Positions 47,770 to 57,311 are shown, numbered from the stretch's first letter. The stretch is DNA of 64,000 nucleotides from Sphingopyxis lindanitolerans (GCF_002993885.1 NZ_CM009578.1:1766751-1830750); one strand, 5' to 3'. The notes: generated from the letters alone by a model not told the origin. A program made the numbers and translations.

Positions 47770-47810
47770 GTGACACGCTCCGTTTCCGTGCCACTCTTAT
47801 AGGTGATACT

Positions 47811-47833
47811 GTGACCCAATGTCAATGGGTCAC
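47811..47833. repeat. Inverted repeat inside the right end of the IS1595-like element
   Basis: GTGACCCA (47811-47818) and TGGGTCAC (47826-47833) lie 42 bp before the transposase start. The second half is part of the terminal repeat. Transposase binding here could control its own promoter. Confidence 0.5.
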
Positions 47834-47867
47834 GTATGTATATAGTTCCCTTCAGGGAAGGGGTTTA

Positions 47868-49742
47868 TCAGGCCGCCACCGCTCCAAACGCCTCCAGCGC
47901 TTCGCTCGCCGCGATCCAGCGCGCTTCGGCGGCTTCCTGCGCGGCGACGATCTTGCCGCGGCGCTGCGACAATTCGCTCATGGTCAGGCCCTTATATTCG
48001 TTCGCGGCGCCCTGCGGGTCGAACATCGCGCGGTCGATCGCCGACAAGATGACCTCATATTTCGCGAGATCGGCTTCGGCGTCCGACACGTCCTTGCGAA
48101 TCCTTGCCGCCGCCTCGCGCGCCGCAGCGGCGGCCTTGCGGTCTTCCTTCTTGTCGGCCTTCGACACCCGCTCCTTCGTCGGCCCCTTGCCGAGGATCAT
48201 ATCGACATAATCGTCCATGCTGCCGTCATATTCGCGCGCGGTCCCGTCATCGACCAGAACCAGCCGGTCGGCGGTAAGTTCGAGCATGTGGCGGTCATGG
48301 CTGACGAGCACGACCGCGCCGTCGAAGCTGTTCAGCGCCTGCACCAGCGCCTCGCGCGCGTCGACGTCGAGGTGGTTGGTCGGCTCGTCGAGGATCAGCA
48401 GGTGCGGCGCGTCGCGGGTGATCAATGCCAGCGCCAGCCGCGCGCGCTCGCCGCCCGACAGCTTGGCGACCTGGGTCGTCGCCTTGTTGCCCGAAAAGCC
48501 GAACCGGCCGAGCTGCGCGCGGACCGCGCCCTGCGTCTTGCCCTCCATCACGCGCGTCATATGCGCGAGGGGGGTGTCGCTGCCGTCGAGTTCCTCGACC
48601 TGATATTGGGTGAAATAGCCGACCCGCATCTTGCCCGACGCCGCCATCGCGCCCGCCATCGGCGCGAGCTGCGCCGCGAGCAGCCGCGCGAGCGTCGTCT
48701 TGCCATTGCCGTTGCGGCCGAGCAGCGCGATCCGGTCGTCGGGGTCGATCCGCAGGTTCAGGCGCGAGAGCACCGGCCGGTCGGCATAGCCGACGCTCGC
48801 AAGGTCGAGCGTGATCAGCGGCGGCTTCAATTCGTCGGGGCTCGGGAAATCGAAGCTGAGCGTCTGGTCCTCGGCAAGGGCGGCGATCGGCTGCATCTTG
48901 GCGAGCAGTTTTGCGCGCGATTGCGCCTGCTTCGCGGTCGACGCGCGGGCGCTGTTGCGCGCGACAAAGTCCTGCAGCTTCGCGCGCTGGGCATCCTGCG
49001 CGGCCTTCGCCGCGGCAAGCTGCGCCGCGCGTTCGGCGCGCTGGCGCTCGAACGCATCATAGCCGCCGGCGTAGAGCGTCACCTTGCCGCCTTCGAGGTG
49101 GAGAATATTGTCGACGACATTGTTGAGCAGGTCGCGTTCATGGCTGATGACGACAAGCTGCCCCGGATAGGCGCGCAGGAAATTTTCGAGCCACAGCGTG
49201 GCTTCGAGATCGAGGTGGTTCGACGGTTCGTCGAGCAGCAGCAGATCGGGCTCCGAAAACAGCAAGGCCGCCAGCGCGACGCGCATCTTCCACCCGCCCG
49301 AAAAACTGTCGAGCGGCTGGCCCTGCATCTCTTCGTCGAAACCGAGCCCGATGAGGATGCGCGCGGCGCGCGCGGGCGCGGTATAGGCGTCGATCGCGAT
49401 CAGCCGTTCGTGGATGTCGCCGAGCCTGTCCGGGTCCTGCTCGACTTCCGATGCCATCAGCAATTCGGCACGCTCGGTGTCGGCAGCGAGCACGGTGTCG
49501 AACGGCGTTGCCGTCCCGCTCGGCGCTTCCTGCGCGATATAGCCGACCCGCGTCTTGCGCGGCATGTCGATGCTGCCCTCGTCGGCCTCAAGCTGGCCGA
49601 TCATCACTTTCATCAGCGTCGATTTGCCCGCGCCATTGCGTCCGATCAGCCCGACGCGGCTTTTCGCCGGCAAGCTTGCGGTGGCGCGTTCGAGGATGGC
49701 GCGCCCGCCAAGGCGTACAGTGATAGCGTTGATTGTCAGCAT
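47868..49742 (-). CDS. ABC-F family ATPase
   Basis: 624 residues with two ATPase domains and no membrane part. First domain: [39 protein letters not shown]. Second: [41 protein letters not shown] linker and a basic C-terminal coiled coil (KKEDRKAAAAAREAAARIRK) match the Uup/YheS type, acting at the ribosome. ATG 49742 begins MLTINAITV, the usual family start. Confidence 0.9.
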   Translation of the reverse strand: MLTINAITVRLGGRAILERATASLPAKSRVGLIGRNGAGKSTLMKVMIGQLEADEGSIDMPRKTRVGYIAQEAPSGTATPFDTVLAADTERAELLMASEVEQDPDRLGDIHERLIAIDAYTAPARAARILIGLGFDEEMQGQPLDSFSGGWKMRVALAALLFSEPDLLLLDEPSNHLDLEATLWLENFLRAYPGQLVVISHERDLLNNVVDNILHLEGGKVTLYAGGYDAFERQRAERAAQLAAAKAAQDAQRAKLQDFVARNSARASTAKQAQSRAKLLAKMQPIAALAEDQTLSFDFPSPDELKPPLITLDLASVGYADRPVLSRLNLRIDPDDRIALLGRNGNGKTTLARLLAAQLAPMAGAMAASGKMRVGYFTQYQVEELDGSDTPLAHMTRVMEGKTQGAVRAQLGRFGFSGNKATTQVAKLSGGERARLALALITRDAPHLLILDEPTNHLDVDAREALVQALNSFDGAVVLVSHDRHMLELTADRLVLVDDGTAREYDGSMDDYVDMILGKGPTKERVSKADKKEDRKAAAAAREAAARIRKDVSDAEADLAKYEVILSAIDRAMFDPQGAANEYKGLTMSELSQRRGKIVAAQEAAEARWIAASEALEAFGAVAA

Positions 49743-49912
49743 GCGCGCGCGCCTAGCATGTTCGGCGCGCCAGCCCAAGCCCAGGCTGGCATTCGGGTGG
49801 CAAGATCGGCAAGACCGGCCGATGTCCGGTATCGCCTTCGGCGTCGAACCGCACACGCGCTTTGCCGGCCAGCCGGGCGAGCATAAGCGAACGCGCTGTT
49901 AGGGTCAGGACG

Positions 49913-51457
49913 CTAGTGCGACCCGCCCATCGAAATCTGCTTCGGCCGCGGCGCGATCCAGACCGCGATCGCGGCGATCACGAAGATCACCCCCGAGGCG
50001 AGGAAGAGGTGGGACACCCCCAGGGTCGCCGCCTGCGCCTCGACCAGCCGGTCGAGCACGCCGCGCGCCTGGTCGGCGGTCAGTCCCGCGCTTTCCATCG
50101 AGGACAAGGCTGCCGCGGGATTGTTGAGCGCCGATACCAGTTCGGATCGCGAAACGCGGCTCGCGTCGTCCCACGCGGTCGTCGCGATCGCGGTGCCGAC
50201 CGCGCCGCTCAGCGTCCGCAGGAAGCTCATCAGTCCGGCGGCCGAGGTCTGATCCTTCATCGGGACCGAACTCAGCGCCAGCGCGGTCAGCCCGACGAAG
50301 AAGAAGGGCATTCCCATGCCTTGCAGCAGGTGCGGCAGCGCGAGCGACCAATAATCGACCTCGGTGCTCCATCCGGCGCGCAGGACCGACACGAACGCCA
50401 TCCACATGATGCCCGCGCAGATCGAGATGCGGATGTCCGCCTTGCCGATCAGTCCCGCCGCGACCGGCGACAGCAGCACCGCGAACACCCCGATCCAGGC
50501 GACGACGAACCCCGTCTCGGTCGCGGTATAGCCGACGACCTGTTGCAGCCAGAGCGGCGTCAGCACGACCTGCGCAAAAAAGGCGCCAAAGCCCATCGAT
50601 ATGGCGAGAGTCGCGAAACTGAACCCCCGGAAACGGAAGATGCGAAGGTCGACGACCGGATTGGCGTCGGTCAGCTCCCAGATGACGAAGGCGATGAAGC
50701 TGATCGCCGCGACGATCGCGAGCATCACGATCCACGCCGATCCGAACCAGTCATGTTCGCGGCCGGTGTCGAGCATGATCTGGAAAGCGCCGACCGACAC
50801 GACGAGCAGGACCAGGCCGACGACGTCGATCCGCACTTTGGCGCGCTTTGTCTCGAACGTGCCGAGCATGCTCGCGACGCCGAACGCGCAGAGCGCGACG
50901 ACGGGCAGGTTGATGAAGAAGATCCACGGCCAGCTCCAATTGTCGCTGATCAGTCCGCCGAGGATCGGGCCGAGAATCGGCGCGGTCGTGGTCGTCATCG
51001 CCCAGATCGCCAGCCCCATGCCCGCCCGTTCCTTGGGAAAGATGCGCAGCAGCAAAATCTGCGACAGCGGCATCAGCGGGCCGCCCGACAGCCCCTGCAG
51101 GACGCGAAACAGGATCAGCGCGTCGAGCGTGCGCGAAATGCCGCACAGGAAGGAAAAAAAGCCGAAACCGATGATCGAGATGATGAACCAGCGCACCGTC
51201 CCGAACCGCGCCGCGAGCCAGCCGGTGAGCGGCACGCTGATCGCATCGGCGACCGCATAGCTGGTGATCACCCACGTCCCCTGCGTCGGCGACACCGCGA
51301 GCCCGCCCGCGATGTGCGGAACCGAGACATTGGCGATCGTCGAGTCGAGCACGACGACGAAGTTCGCGAGCGCGAGCGCAAAGGCGGCGACGATCAGCTT
51401 TGCGCCGGTCAGCGGTTGCGGTTCGGCCGGGCTGATGGTGGCGGCGATGCTGGCCAT
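49913..51457 (-). CDS. DHA2-family (EmrB/QacA-like) drug efflux transporter
   Basis: 514 residues, about 14 membrane helices. Family motifs are visible: FVVVLDSTIANVSVPHIAGG in the first helix, WVITSYAVADAISVPLTGWLAARFG and PMLSQI-like PLMPLSQILLLRIFPKERAG. It pumps drugs outward using protons. GGAGG lies seven bases before ATG 51457. The third gene of the operon with the adaptor and outer-membrane factor. Confidence 0.92.
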   Translation of the reverse strand: MASIAATISPAEPQPLTGAKLIVAAFALALANFVVVLDSTIANVSVPHIAGGLAVSPTQGTWVITSYAVADAISVPLTGWLAARFGTVRWFIISIIGFGFFSFLCGISRTLDALILFRVLQGLSGGPLMPLSQILLLRIFPKERAGMGLAIWAMTTTTAPILGPILGGLISDNWSWPWIFFINLPVVALCAFGVASMLGTFETKRAKVRIDVVGLVLLVVSVGAFQIMLDTGREHDWFGSAWIVMLAIVAAISFIAFVIWELTDANPVVDLRIFRFRGFSFATLAISMGFGAFFAQVVLTPLWLQQVVGYTATETGFVVAWIGVFAVLLSPVAAGLIGKADIRISICAGIMWMAFVSVLRAGWSTEVDYWSLALPHLLQGMGMPFFFVGLTALALSSVPMKDQTSAAGLMSFLRTLSGAVGTAIATTAWDDASRVSRSELVSALNNPAAALSSMESAGLTADQARGVLDRLVEAQAATLGVSHLFLASGVIFVIAAIAVWIAPRPKQISMGGSH

Positions 51458-51481
51458 GTCAGGCCTCCGTTTCGCCAACTA

Positions 51482-51565
51482 ACCTCGTCATTGCGAGCGG
51501 AGCGAAGCCATCCAGAGCGGTGTCGCGCCGCCCCTGGATTGCCGCGGCGCCCCGGATCAAGTCCG
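51482..51565. repeat. Interspersed repeat (CGTCATTGCGAG type), inside the efflux operon
   Basis: CGTCATTGCGAGCGGAGCGA followed later by CTGGATTGCCGCGGC and TTCTCGCAATGCC, a complete inverted pair between the adaptor and transporter genes. One arm matches the repeat at 19139. Confidence 0.65.
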
Positions 51566-51601
51566 GGACTTCTCGCAATGCCGAACGTGGGGAACCGGAC
51601 A

Positions 51602-52750
51602 TCAGTCGTTTCCGCGCGTGTCGATCGTCGCTTCCATCGACAGGCCGACGCGCAGCGGGTGCGCGCGCAGATCCTTGGGATCGAGCGCGATGCGCACCGG
51701 CAGGCGCTGGACGACCTTGACCCAATTGCCCGTCGCATTCTGCGCGGGGATCAGCGAAAAGGCCGCGCCGGTGCCCCCGGCGATGCCGATCACCTTGCCG
51801 CGATAGACGACGTCGCCGCCATAATAGTCGGAGGTCAGTTCGACCGGCTGGCCGATGCGGATGCGCTTGAACTGGCTTTCCTTGAAATTGGCGTCGACAT
51901 AGGCGGTGTCGACGGGAACGATGATCATGATCGGCGCCCCCGCGGCGATGCGCTGGCCGACCTGCACCTGCCGGTTGGTCACCACGCCATCGACCGGCGC
52001 GCGGATGACCGTGCGTTCGAGGTCGAGCCGCGCCTTGTCGAGCCGCGCCTGCGCCGCCGCGACATCGGGGGCGGTATCGATCGTCGTGCCGCGCACGACG
52101 GCTTCGGCGGCGCCAAGATCACCGCTCGCCGATCCGCGCGTCGCCTCGGCCGAAGCGATGCCCGCCGCCGCGAGATCGCGCGCCGCGCTTGCCGAGGCGA
52201 GCGTCGTGCGCGCCGCGGTCAGCTCTTCGGCCGACACCGCGCCGGTGCCCGCGATGCTTTCCCGCCGCGCCAGCTCGGCGCGCGCCTTGGCGACCAGCGC
52301 ATCGGCATCGCGCAGCCGCGCCCGCGCCTGCGCGATCTCGGCACCGCGCGCGCTGACACGCGCCCGCGCCGCGTCGGCGTTCGCGCTCGATTGCCCATAA
52401 TGCTGGCGCGCCTGGCGCAGCGCCGCTTCGGCATCGGCGACCGCGATGCGCTGGTCGGTCTCGTCGAGGATGACGAGGACGTCGCCCTTTTTGACCATTT
52501 GGGTGCCGCTGACCCGCACCGCCTTGACCGGGCCCGAGACGAGCGCGGTCACCGTCGCCGAATCGGCGCCGACATAGGCGTTGTCGGTCGACACGCGGCC
52601 CGCCTGGGTCAGGACATACCAGAGGCCCCAGATCACCGCGATCGACACGACGGCGATGGCGAGAAGGCGCAGCAGCTTCCTGCGCTTCGCCATCGCGGCG
52701 CCATTTTCAGGGGGAGCCTCGATGTTTGCCGCAGCCGTATCTTCGGCCAT
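51602..52750 (-). CDS. HlyD/EmrA-family membrane fusion protein
   Basis: 382 residues. One N-terminal membrane helix (LLRLLAIAVVSIAVIWGLWY), then the lipoyl-like half (VSGTQMVKKGDVLVILDETD), a long coiled coil (about 100-210) and the second half-motif VIRAPVDGVVTNRQVQVGQ. It links the DHA2 pump to the outer-membrane factor. The AGGAGA upstream is best spaced for ATG 52750; ATG 52756 overlaps the upstream stop. Confidence 0.92.
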   Translation of the reverse strand: MAEDTAAANIEAPPENGAAMAKRRKLLRLLAIAVVSIAVIWGLWYVLTQAGRVSTDNAYVGADSATVTALVSGPVKAVRVSGTQMVKKGDVLVILDETDQRIAVADAEAALRQARQHYGQSSANADAARARVSARGAEIAQARARLRDADALVAKARAELARRESIAGTGAVSAEELTAARTTLASASAARDLAAAGIASAEATRGSASGDLGAAEAVVRGTTIDTAPDVAAAQARLDKARLDLERTVIRAPVDGVVTNRQVQVGQRIAAGAPIMIIVPVDTAYVDANFKESQFKRIRIGQPVELTSDYYGGDVVYRGKVIGIAGGTGAAFSLIPAQNATGNWVKVVQRLPVRIALDPKDLRAHPLRVGLSMEATIDTRGND

Positions 52751-52752
52751 CG

Positions 52753-54198
52753 TCATTCTCCTGTCTTGGTCTGGTAGCCGCCGCCGAGCGCGCGGATCAG
52801 CGCGATATCGAGCGAGAGCCTGCGCGCTTCGAGGTCGGCGACCTGACGCGCGAGCTGGGTCATGCTGTCCTCGGCGACGAGCTGCGCGAGCTGGTTCGAG
52901 AGGCCGGCGCGATAGCGGAGGCCGGCAAGCTGCGCCGCGTCGGTCGCGGCCTTCAGCGCATCCTGCCGGTCGGCAAGCTGGCGCGCCGTCGCGGCGCGGC
53001 TGGCGACGATGTCGGCGACGTCGCGCAGCGCCGCGATCAGCGTGCGGTCGTAATAGGCGACGGCGGTGTCGAAATCGGCGCGAGCGCCGCGATAACGGCC
53101 CTGCAATCGCCCACCGTCGAAGATCGGCAGGCTGATCGCAACGCCGCCATTGCCATAGTCGGACCCCGCCTTGAACAGGTTCGACAGCCCGAGCGACTGG
53201 AGGCCGACGAGCGCCGACAGGTTGATGTTCGGATAGAAATCGGCGCGCGCGACGTCGATGCGCTTTGCCGCCGCATCGGCGCGCAGCCGCGCCGCGACGA
53301 TGTCGGGGCGGCGGCCGATCAGGTCGATCCCCGCCTGCGGCGGCAGGCCGATGCCGGGCGACGCGAGCGTCGGGGGTACGATCGACAGGCCGCGATCGGG
53401 GCCGGCGCCGACGAGCGCGGCGAGCCGGTTGCGCGTCGTCGCGATCGCTTCTTCGAGCGCGGTCACGTCGGCGCGCGCCGAGGCGGCGCGGCTTGCCGCC
53501 TGGCGCTCGGCCGACTGATTCTCGATTCCTGCCGCAGCGCGCTTGCCCGAGATATCGGCGCTCGCGCCGCGCACCCGAACCGCATCCTGCGCGACGGCGA
53601 GCGCCCGGTAATAGCCCGCAAGGTCGGCATAGGCCGAGGCGATTCCGGTGGTCAGCATCAGCCGCGCCTGCGCCGCATCGACGCGCGCCGCCTCGGCCTC
53701 CGAGGTCGCGGCGGCGAGCGCGGCGCGGTTCCGGCCCCACAGGTCGAGATCGAAGCCGAAGGTCGTGGCGACATGGCCGGTGTCCTGAATACCGTCGGGC
53801 ACGAAGGTCGGCGGGATGCCCATATTCTGGCTTTGCTGGACGCCGCCGGCGCTGCCCTCGGCACCGACGCGCGGCAACAGCGCCGCGCCCGCCTGCTGCG
53901 CCATCCCCTCGGCGGCGCGGACGCGCGCGGCGGCGACGCGGATATCGGGCGAACCCTTCAGTCCCTCGGCGATCAGCGCGCCAAGCTGCACGTCGCCAAA
54001 GCCCTGCCACCAGCCCTCGACGGGCCAGGCGGCGGTAGAAGCGAGGACGGCGGAATCGGCGAAGCTCGCCGACGATTCGAACGATTCGGCGGGCGCTGGA
54101 ATCGGCTTCGGGCCCAGGTCGGGAACGCTCGCGCAGCCCGCGAGCAAGCCGAGGGCCGCGCCGGACGCCAGGGAGGAGAGAAAAATTGAGCGGGGCAT
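52753..54198 (-). CDS. Outer-membrane factor lipoprotein, NodT family
   Basis: 481 residues. Signal peptide with lipobox LLAGCASV (acylated Cys about 22), then the two repeated TolC-type units with long helices; GFDLDLWGRNRAALAAATSEAEA and AISLPIFDGGRLQGRYRGA are the family hallmarks. It forms the outer-membrane channel of the tripartite pump. First gene of the operon, divergent from tetR with 53 bp between the starts. Confidence 0.92.
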   Translation of the reverse strand: MPRSIFLSSLASGAALGLLAGCASVPDLGPKPIPAPAESFESSASFADSAVLASTAAWPVEGWWQGFGDVQLGALIAEGLKGSPDIRVAAARVRAAEGMAQQAGAALLPRVGAEGSAGGVQQSQNMGIPPTFVPDGIQDTGHVATTFGFDLDLWGRNRAALAAATSEAEAARVDAAQARLMLTTGIASAYADLAGYYRALAVAQDAVRVRGASADISGKRAAAGIENQSAERQAASRAASARADVTALEEAIATTRNRLAALVGAGPDRGLSIVPPTLASPGIGLPPQAGIDLIGRRPDIVAARLRADAAAKRIDVARADFYPNINLSALVGLQSLGLSNLFKAGSDYGNGGVAISLPIFDGGRLQGRYRGARADFDTAVAYYDRTLIAALRDVADIVASRAATARQLADRQDALKAATDAAQLAGLRYRAGLSNQLAQLVAEDSMTQLARQVADLEARRLSLDIALIRALGGGYQTKTGE

Positions 54199-54208
54199 GG
54201 CTTCCAAC

Positions 54209-54224
54209 GATACTAGCTGGTATC
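54209..54224. promoter_or_regulatory. Candidate TetR operator between efflux operon and regulator
   Basis: GATACTAGCTGGTATC: seven of eight positions in each half pair. A second, linked element is TGGTATCAT (54218-54226) with its complement ATGATACCA (54264-54272). Position between divergent starts fits TetR autoregulation and control of efflux. Confidence 0.65.
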
Positions 54225-54251
54225 ATGCGTCCTTGGCCCTCGGAGGATGCG

Positions 54252-54896
54252 TTGTCAATCGAAATGATACCAGACAGTACGGTTGCTCTCGACGCCGCCG
54301 CCGCCGCGCGCCGCAAGGCGTTCGTCGACGCGGCGCGCGAGGGGTTTTTCACGAACGGCTATGCCGGGACGACGATGTCGTCGATCGCCAGCAAGGTCGG
54401 CGGGTCGAAAACCACGCTGTGGAGCTATTTCCCGTCGAAGGAGGATTTGTTCGAAGCGGTGGTCGACGACATCGTCGAACAATATGGCGACGCGCTCGCG
54501 GTCGACCTGCCGCTCGACGAGCCGGTTCCCGAGGTGCTGCGCCGCTTCGGCAACCTACTGATGACCAAGCTCACCGCGACGCCGATCCTGTCGCTTTTCC
54601 GCCTCGTCGTCGGCGAGGCCGAGCGTTTTCCGCACCTCGCCAAGACGTTCTATGACCGCGGCCCGCGCCGCGGCAAGGCGCGCGCCGCCGAATGGGCGGC
54701 CGAGAAGATGGCGCGCGGCGAGCTGCGCATGGGAAATCCGCTTCGCGCGGTGCAGCATTTCACCGGCCTCTGCCAATCGGGCCTCTACCAGTTCGCGGTG
54801 CTGGGCCTGTCCGAAGGCCGCGACTTGAGTCGGCTCGCCGCCGAGATCGACGATGCGGTCGACATCTTTTACCGCGCGTGGAAGCCCGACGCCTGA
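54252..54896 (+). CDS. TetR-family regulator of the efflux operon
   Basis: About 214 residues. The N-terminal helix-turn-helix is typical: RKAFVDAAREGFFTNGYAGTT, then MSSIASKVGGSKTTLWSYF and SKEDLFEAVV. The C-terminal domain should bind a drug-like ligand and resembles the AcrR/RutR C-terminal type. TTG 54252 is chosen because GGAGG lies five bases ahead; ATG 54225 and ATG 54264 are alternatives. Confidence 0.85.
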   Translation: MSIEMIPDSTVALDAAAAARRKAFVDAAREGFFTNGYAGTTMSSIASKVGGSKTTLWSYFPSKEDLFEAVVDDIVEQYGDALAVDLPLDEPVPEVLRRFGNLLMTKLTATPILSLFRLVVGEAERFPHLAKTFYDRGPRRGKARAAEWAAEKMARGELRMGNPLRAVQHFTGLCQSGLYQFAVLGLSEGRDLSRLAAEIDDAVDIFYRAWKPDA

Positions 54897-54979
54897 TCCG
54901 CTTTCGCGCGAAAGCCGGTTGCCAAATGCGCGCGCTGCGCTATGGGCGGCGGCGCGGGGCGATGTCCCGCATGATCGCA

Positions 54980-55167
54980 CCGGTGCCCCGCAAGGGGCTT
55001 AAAAGGGAACGCGGTGAGAAGGCCGAGCCTTCGAATCCGCGGCTGTCCCTGCAACTGTAAGCGGCGAGCGCGACGCACCGCCCCGGACCCGTCCGGGGCA
55101 GCCACTGGGGCCTATCCCGGGAAGGCGTGCATCAAGCGATGACCCGCGAGCCAGGAGACCTGCCGGC
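54980..55167 (+). ncRNA. Cobalamin riboswitch
   Basis: All the main conserved blocks are visible in order: AAAAGGGAACGCGGTG, CCGCGGCTGTCCCTGCAACT, GTAAGCGG, GCCACTGG, CGGGAAGGCG, and the final GATGACCCGCGAGCCAGGAG with ACCTGCC. It senses adenosylcobalamin or a related corrinoid and should turn off the genes downstream when the vitamin is abundant. Confidence 0.95.
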
Positions 55168-55354
55168 GTGGGTCGCTTATGCCTCGGTCCAGGGAAAGGC
55201 CAGGGCACGGAGAATTCCGTCGAGCGACGACCAGGTGGCCGGGGCCGCCTTGGTGCGGGGGTCGGGCGCTTACGCCCGCCGCGGCCCGTGCACCGGTCGG
55301 TCGCGTCCGCGCTCGACAGGCCCCAGCCTCGCTCACGGCGTGCGGGGGATTCCC
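55168..55354 (+). promoter_or_regulatory. Leader between riboswitch and btuB
   Basis: 187 bp without a gene. The expression platform should lie here. GCGGGGGATTCCC just before the ATG could contain the ribosome binding site; no clear T-tract terminator is seen, so control of translation is more likely. Confidence 0.4.
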
Positions 55355-57292
55355 ATGTTGAAGACCATTTCCATTTCCATGCTCGCCCTGGCGGCGGCAA
55401 CACCGGCCTTTGCCGAAACGGCCGTCGACGCCAACGCCGTCGCCGAGCGGCCGGGGGACGCGATCATCGTCTCGGCCTCGCGCTCGGGCGAGGGTATCGC
55501 GGCCGACAAGCTCGGCGCGTCGGTCACCGTGATCGACGCGCAGACGCTCGAGGACCGCCAGACGCGCATCATCTCCGACGTGCTGCGCGATATTCCGGGG
55601 GTCGCGGTCAGCCGCGCCGGGGCGATCGGCGGCAAGACCGACATTCGCATCCGCGGCAGCGAATCGAACCATGTCCTCGTCCTGATCGACGGCATCGAGG
55701 TCGCCGACCCGTTCCAGGGCGAATATGATTTCGCCGCGCTGACCGCCGACCCCGCCGCGCGGATCGAGGTGCTGCGCGGCCAGCAATCGTCGCTCTATGG
55801 CTCCGACGCGATCGGCGGCGTCATCAACTATATCACCCTGTCGGGCCGCGAGGCGCCCGGTTATCGCGCGCGGATCGAGGGCGGCAGCTTCGGCACGATC
55901 GGCGGCGCCGCGCGCGCCGCGGGCGCATCGGGCGATTTCGATTATGCGCTGTCGGGGTCCTATTATGGCACCAGCGGCTATCCGACCGCGCGCGGCGGCA
56001 CCCGCGATGTCGGATCGGACAGCACGGGCGCGAGCGCGAAGATCAACTGGACGCCCGGCGACGCCGTCAAGCTGACCGGCGTGCTGCGCTACAGCCATAT
56101 CGACGCCGATACCAACAACAGCGACTTTGACATGACGAGCCCGCTGTTCGGCTATATCGTCGACAGCCCCGGCGTGCGCTATACCAACAAGGCGCTTTAT
56201 GGCCTGCTCTCGGCGCAGGTAACGGCGCTCGACGGGCGCTGGGTCAACACGCTTTCGGGCCAGTTCGCCGACACCGTCCGCAAGGGCTATGCAAGCTATG
56301 GCTTCGACTATGGCGACAAGGGCCGCCGGTATAAGGGCAGCTTCACCTCCAGCCTGTCGCTCGGCACCGAAGCATTGACCCACCGGCTCACCGCCGCGGT
56401 CGACCTTGAACGCGAGACCTTCCAGAACCTCACCAATTTCGCGTTTCAGGGCAAGCGCCACACCGACAATATCGGCCTTGTCGGCCAATATGAGCTGATC
56501 GGCGACGCCTTTTCGTTCGGCGCGTCGGTGCGCCACGACGACAATGACCGTTTCGACGACACGACGACGTGGCGCGTGCAGGGCAGCTATCGCCTGCCGA
56601 CCGGCACCCGGTTCCGCGCCGCCTATGGCACCGGGGTCAAGAACCCCGGCTATTTCGACCTCTATGGCTATATCGACGGCCAATATATCGGCAATCCGGG
56701 GCTGAAGCCCGAAAAGTCGAAGGGCTGGGAGGCCGGGATCGAGCAGAGCTTCGGCGCGGATAATTGGGCGACGGTCGGCGCGACCTGGTTCGATTCGAAG
56801 CTGACGGACGAGATTTTCATCGACTATCCGCCGCCGACCTTCGCCGCCACGCCCGCGAACCGCTCCACCGACAGCAAGCAGCACGGCATCGAGGCTTTCG
56901 CCAGCGCGCAGCCGATCGCGCAGCTTCGCTTCGACCTCGCCTATACCTGGCTCAAATCGCGCGAAAACGGCGTCGCCGAAGTCCGGCGCCCGAAGCATAT
57001 CGCGAGCTTCAACACCGTGGTGACGAGCGCCGACCAGCGCCTCGCCGCGACGCTGACGCTTCGCTACAACGGCCGGGCCACCGACAATGCCTATATCCGC
57101 ACCGATTATGTGCCGGTGAGCGTATCGTTGAAGGATTATGTGCTGGTGAACCTGGCGCTCGACTACAAGGTCAGCGACACCATCGCGGTCTTTGGTCGCG
57201 TCGAGAATCTGCTGGGGGAGGATTATGAGGAGATCTTCAGCTTCGTCGGCTCGGGCCGCGCCGCCTATGGCGGCGTCCGGTTGAGCTTCTGA
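55355..57292 (+). CDS. btuB: TonB-dependent vitamin B12 receptor BtuB
   Basis: 645 residues. Signal peptide (about 1-21, ending PAFAE), TonB-box-like DAIIVSASRSGEG, plug domain with IRIRGSESNHVLVLIDGIEV and EVLRGQQSSLYGSDAIGGVIN (the BtuB-type plug), and a 22-strand barrel ending in AYGGVRLSF with the typical last Phe. It takes cobalamin across the outer membrane. First gene behind the riboswitch. Confidence 0.93.
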   Translation: MLKTISISMLALAAATPAFAETAVDANAVAERPGDAIIVSASRSGEGIAADKLGASVTVIDAQTLEDRQTRIISDVLRDIPGVAVSRAGAIGGKTDIRIRGSESNHVLVLIDGIEVADPFQGEYDFAALTADPAARIEVLRGQQSSLYGSDAIGGVINYITLSGREAPGYRARIEGGSFGTIGGAARAAGASGDFDYALSGSYYGTSGYPTARGGTRDVGSDSTGASAKINWTPGDAVKLTGVLRYSHIDADTNNSDFDMTSPLFGYIVDSPGVRYTNKALYGLLSAQVTALDGRWVNTLSGQFADTVRKGYASYGFDYGDKGRRYKGSFTSSLSLGTEALTHRLTAAVDLERETFQNLTNFAFQGKRHTDNIGLVGQYELIGDAFSFGASVRHDDNDRFDDTTTWRVQGSYRLPTGTRFRAAYGTGVKNPGYFDLYGYIDGQYIGNPGLKPEKSKGWEAGIEQSFGADNWATVGATWFDSKLTDEIFIDYPPPTFAATPANRSTDSKQHGIEAFASAQPIAQLRFDLAYTWLKSRENGVAEVRRPKHIASFNTVVTSADQRLAATLTLRYNGRATDNAYIRTDYVPVSVSLKDYVLVNLALDYKVSDTIAVFGRVENLLGEDYEEIFSFVGSGRAAYGGVRLSF

Positions 57293-57311
57293 CCATGAAG
57301 GCACCCGGTTG

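Larger units (their letters stand above)
45317..47850. mobile_element. IS1595-family-like element with passenger genes
   Basis: 2,534 bp bounded by 25-bp perfect inverted repeats (45317-45341 and 47826-47850, inner end CATACGTGACCCA). It holds a transposase gene, an uncharacterised gene translationally coupled to it, and a convergent DNA methyltransferase gene. Its base composition is visibly less GC-rich than the flanking chromosome, pointing to transfer from elsewhere. A direct repeat flanks it, so insertion was simple and recent enough to keep the duplication. Confidence 0.88.

Noticed and set aside
49862..52777. Open frame of 971 codons on the plus strand opposite the efflux genes
   Set aside because: Mirror of the DHA2 transporter and adaptor genes; composition is extremely rich in Arg, Asp and His as expected from antisense GC-rich DNA.
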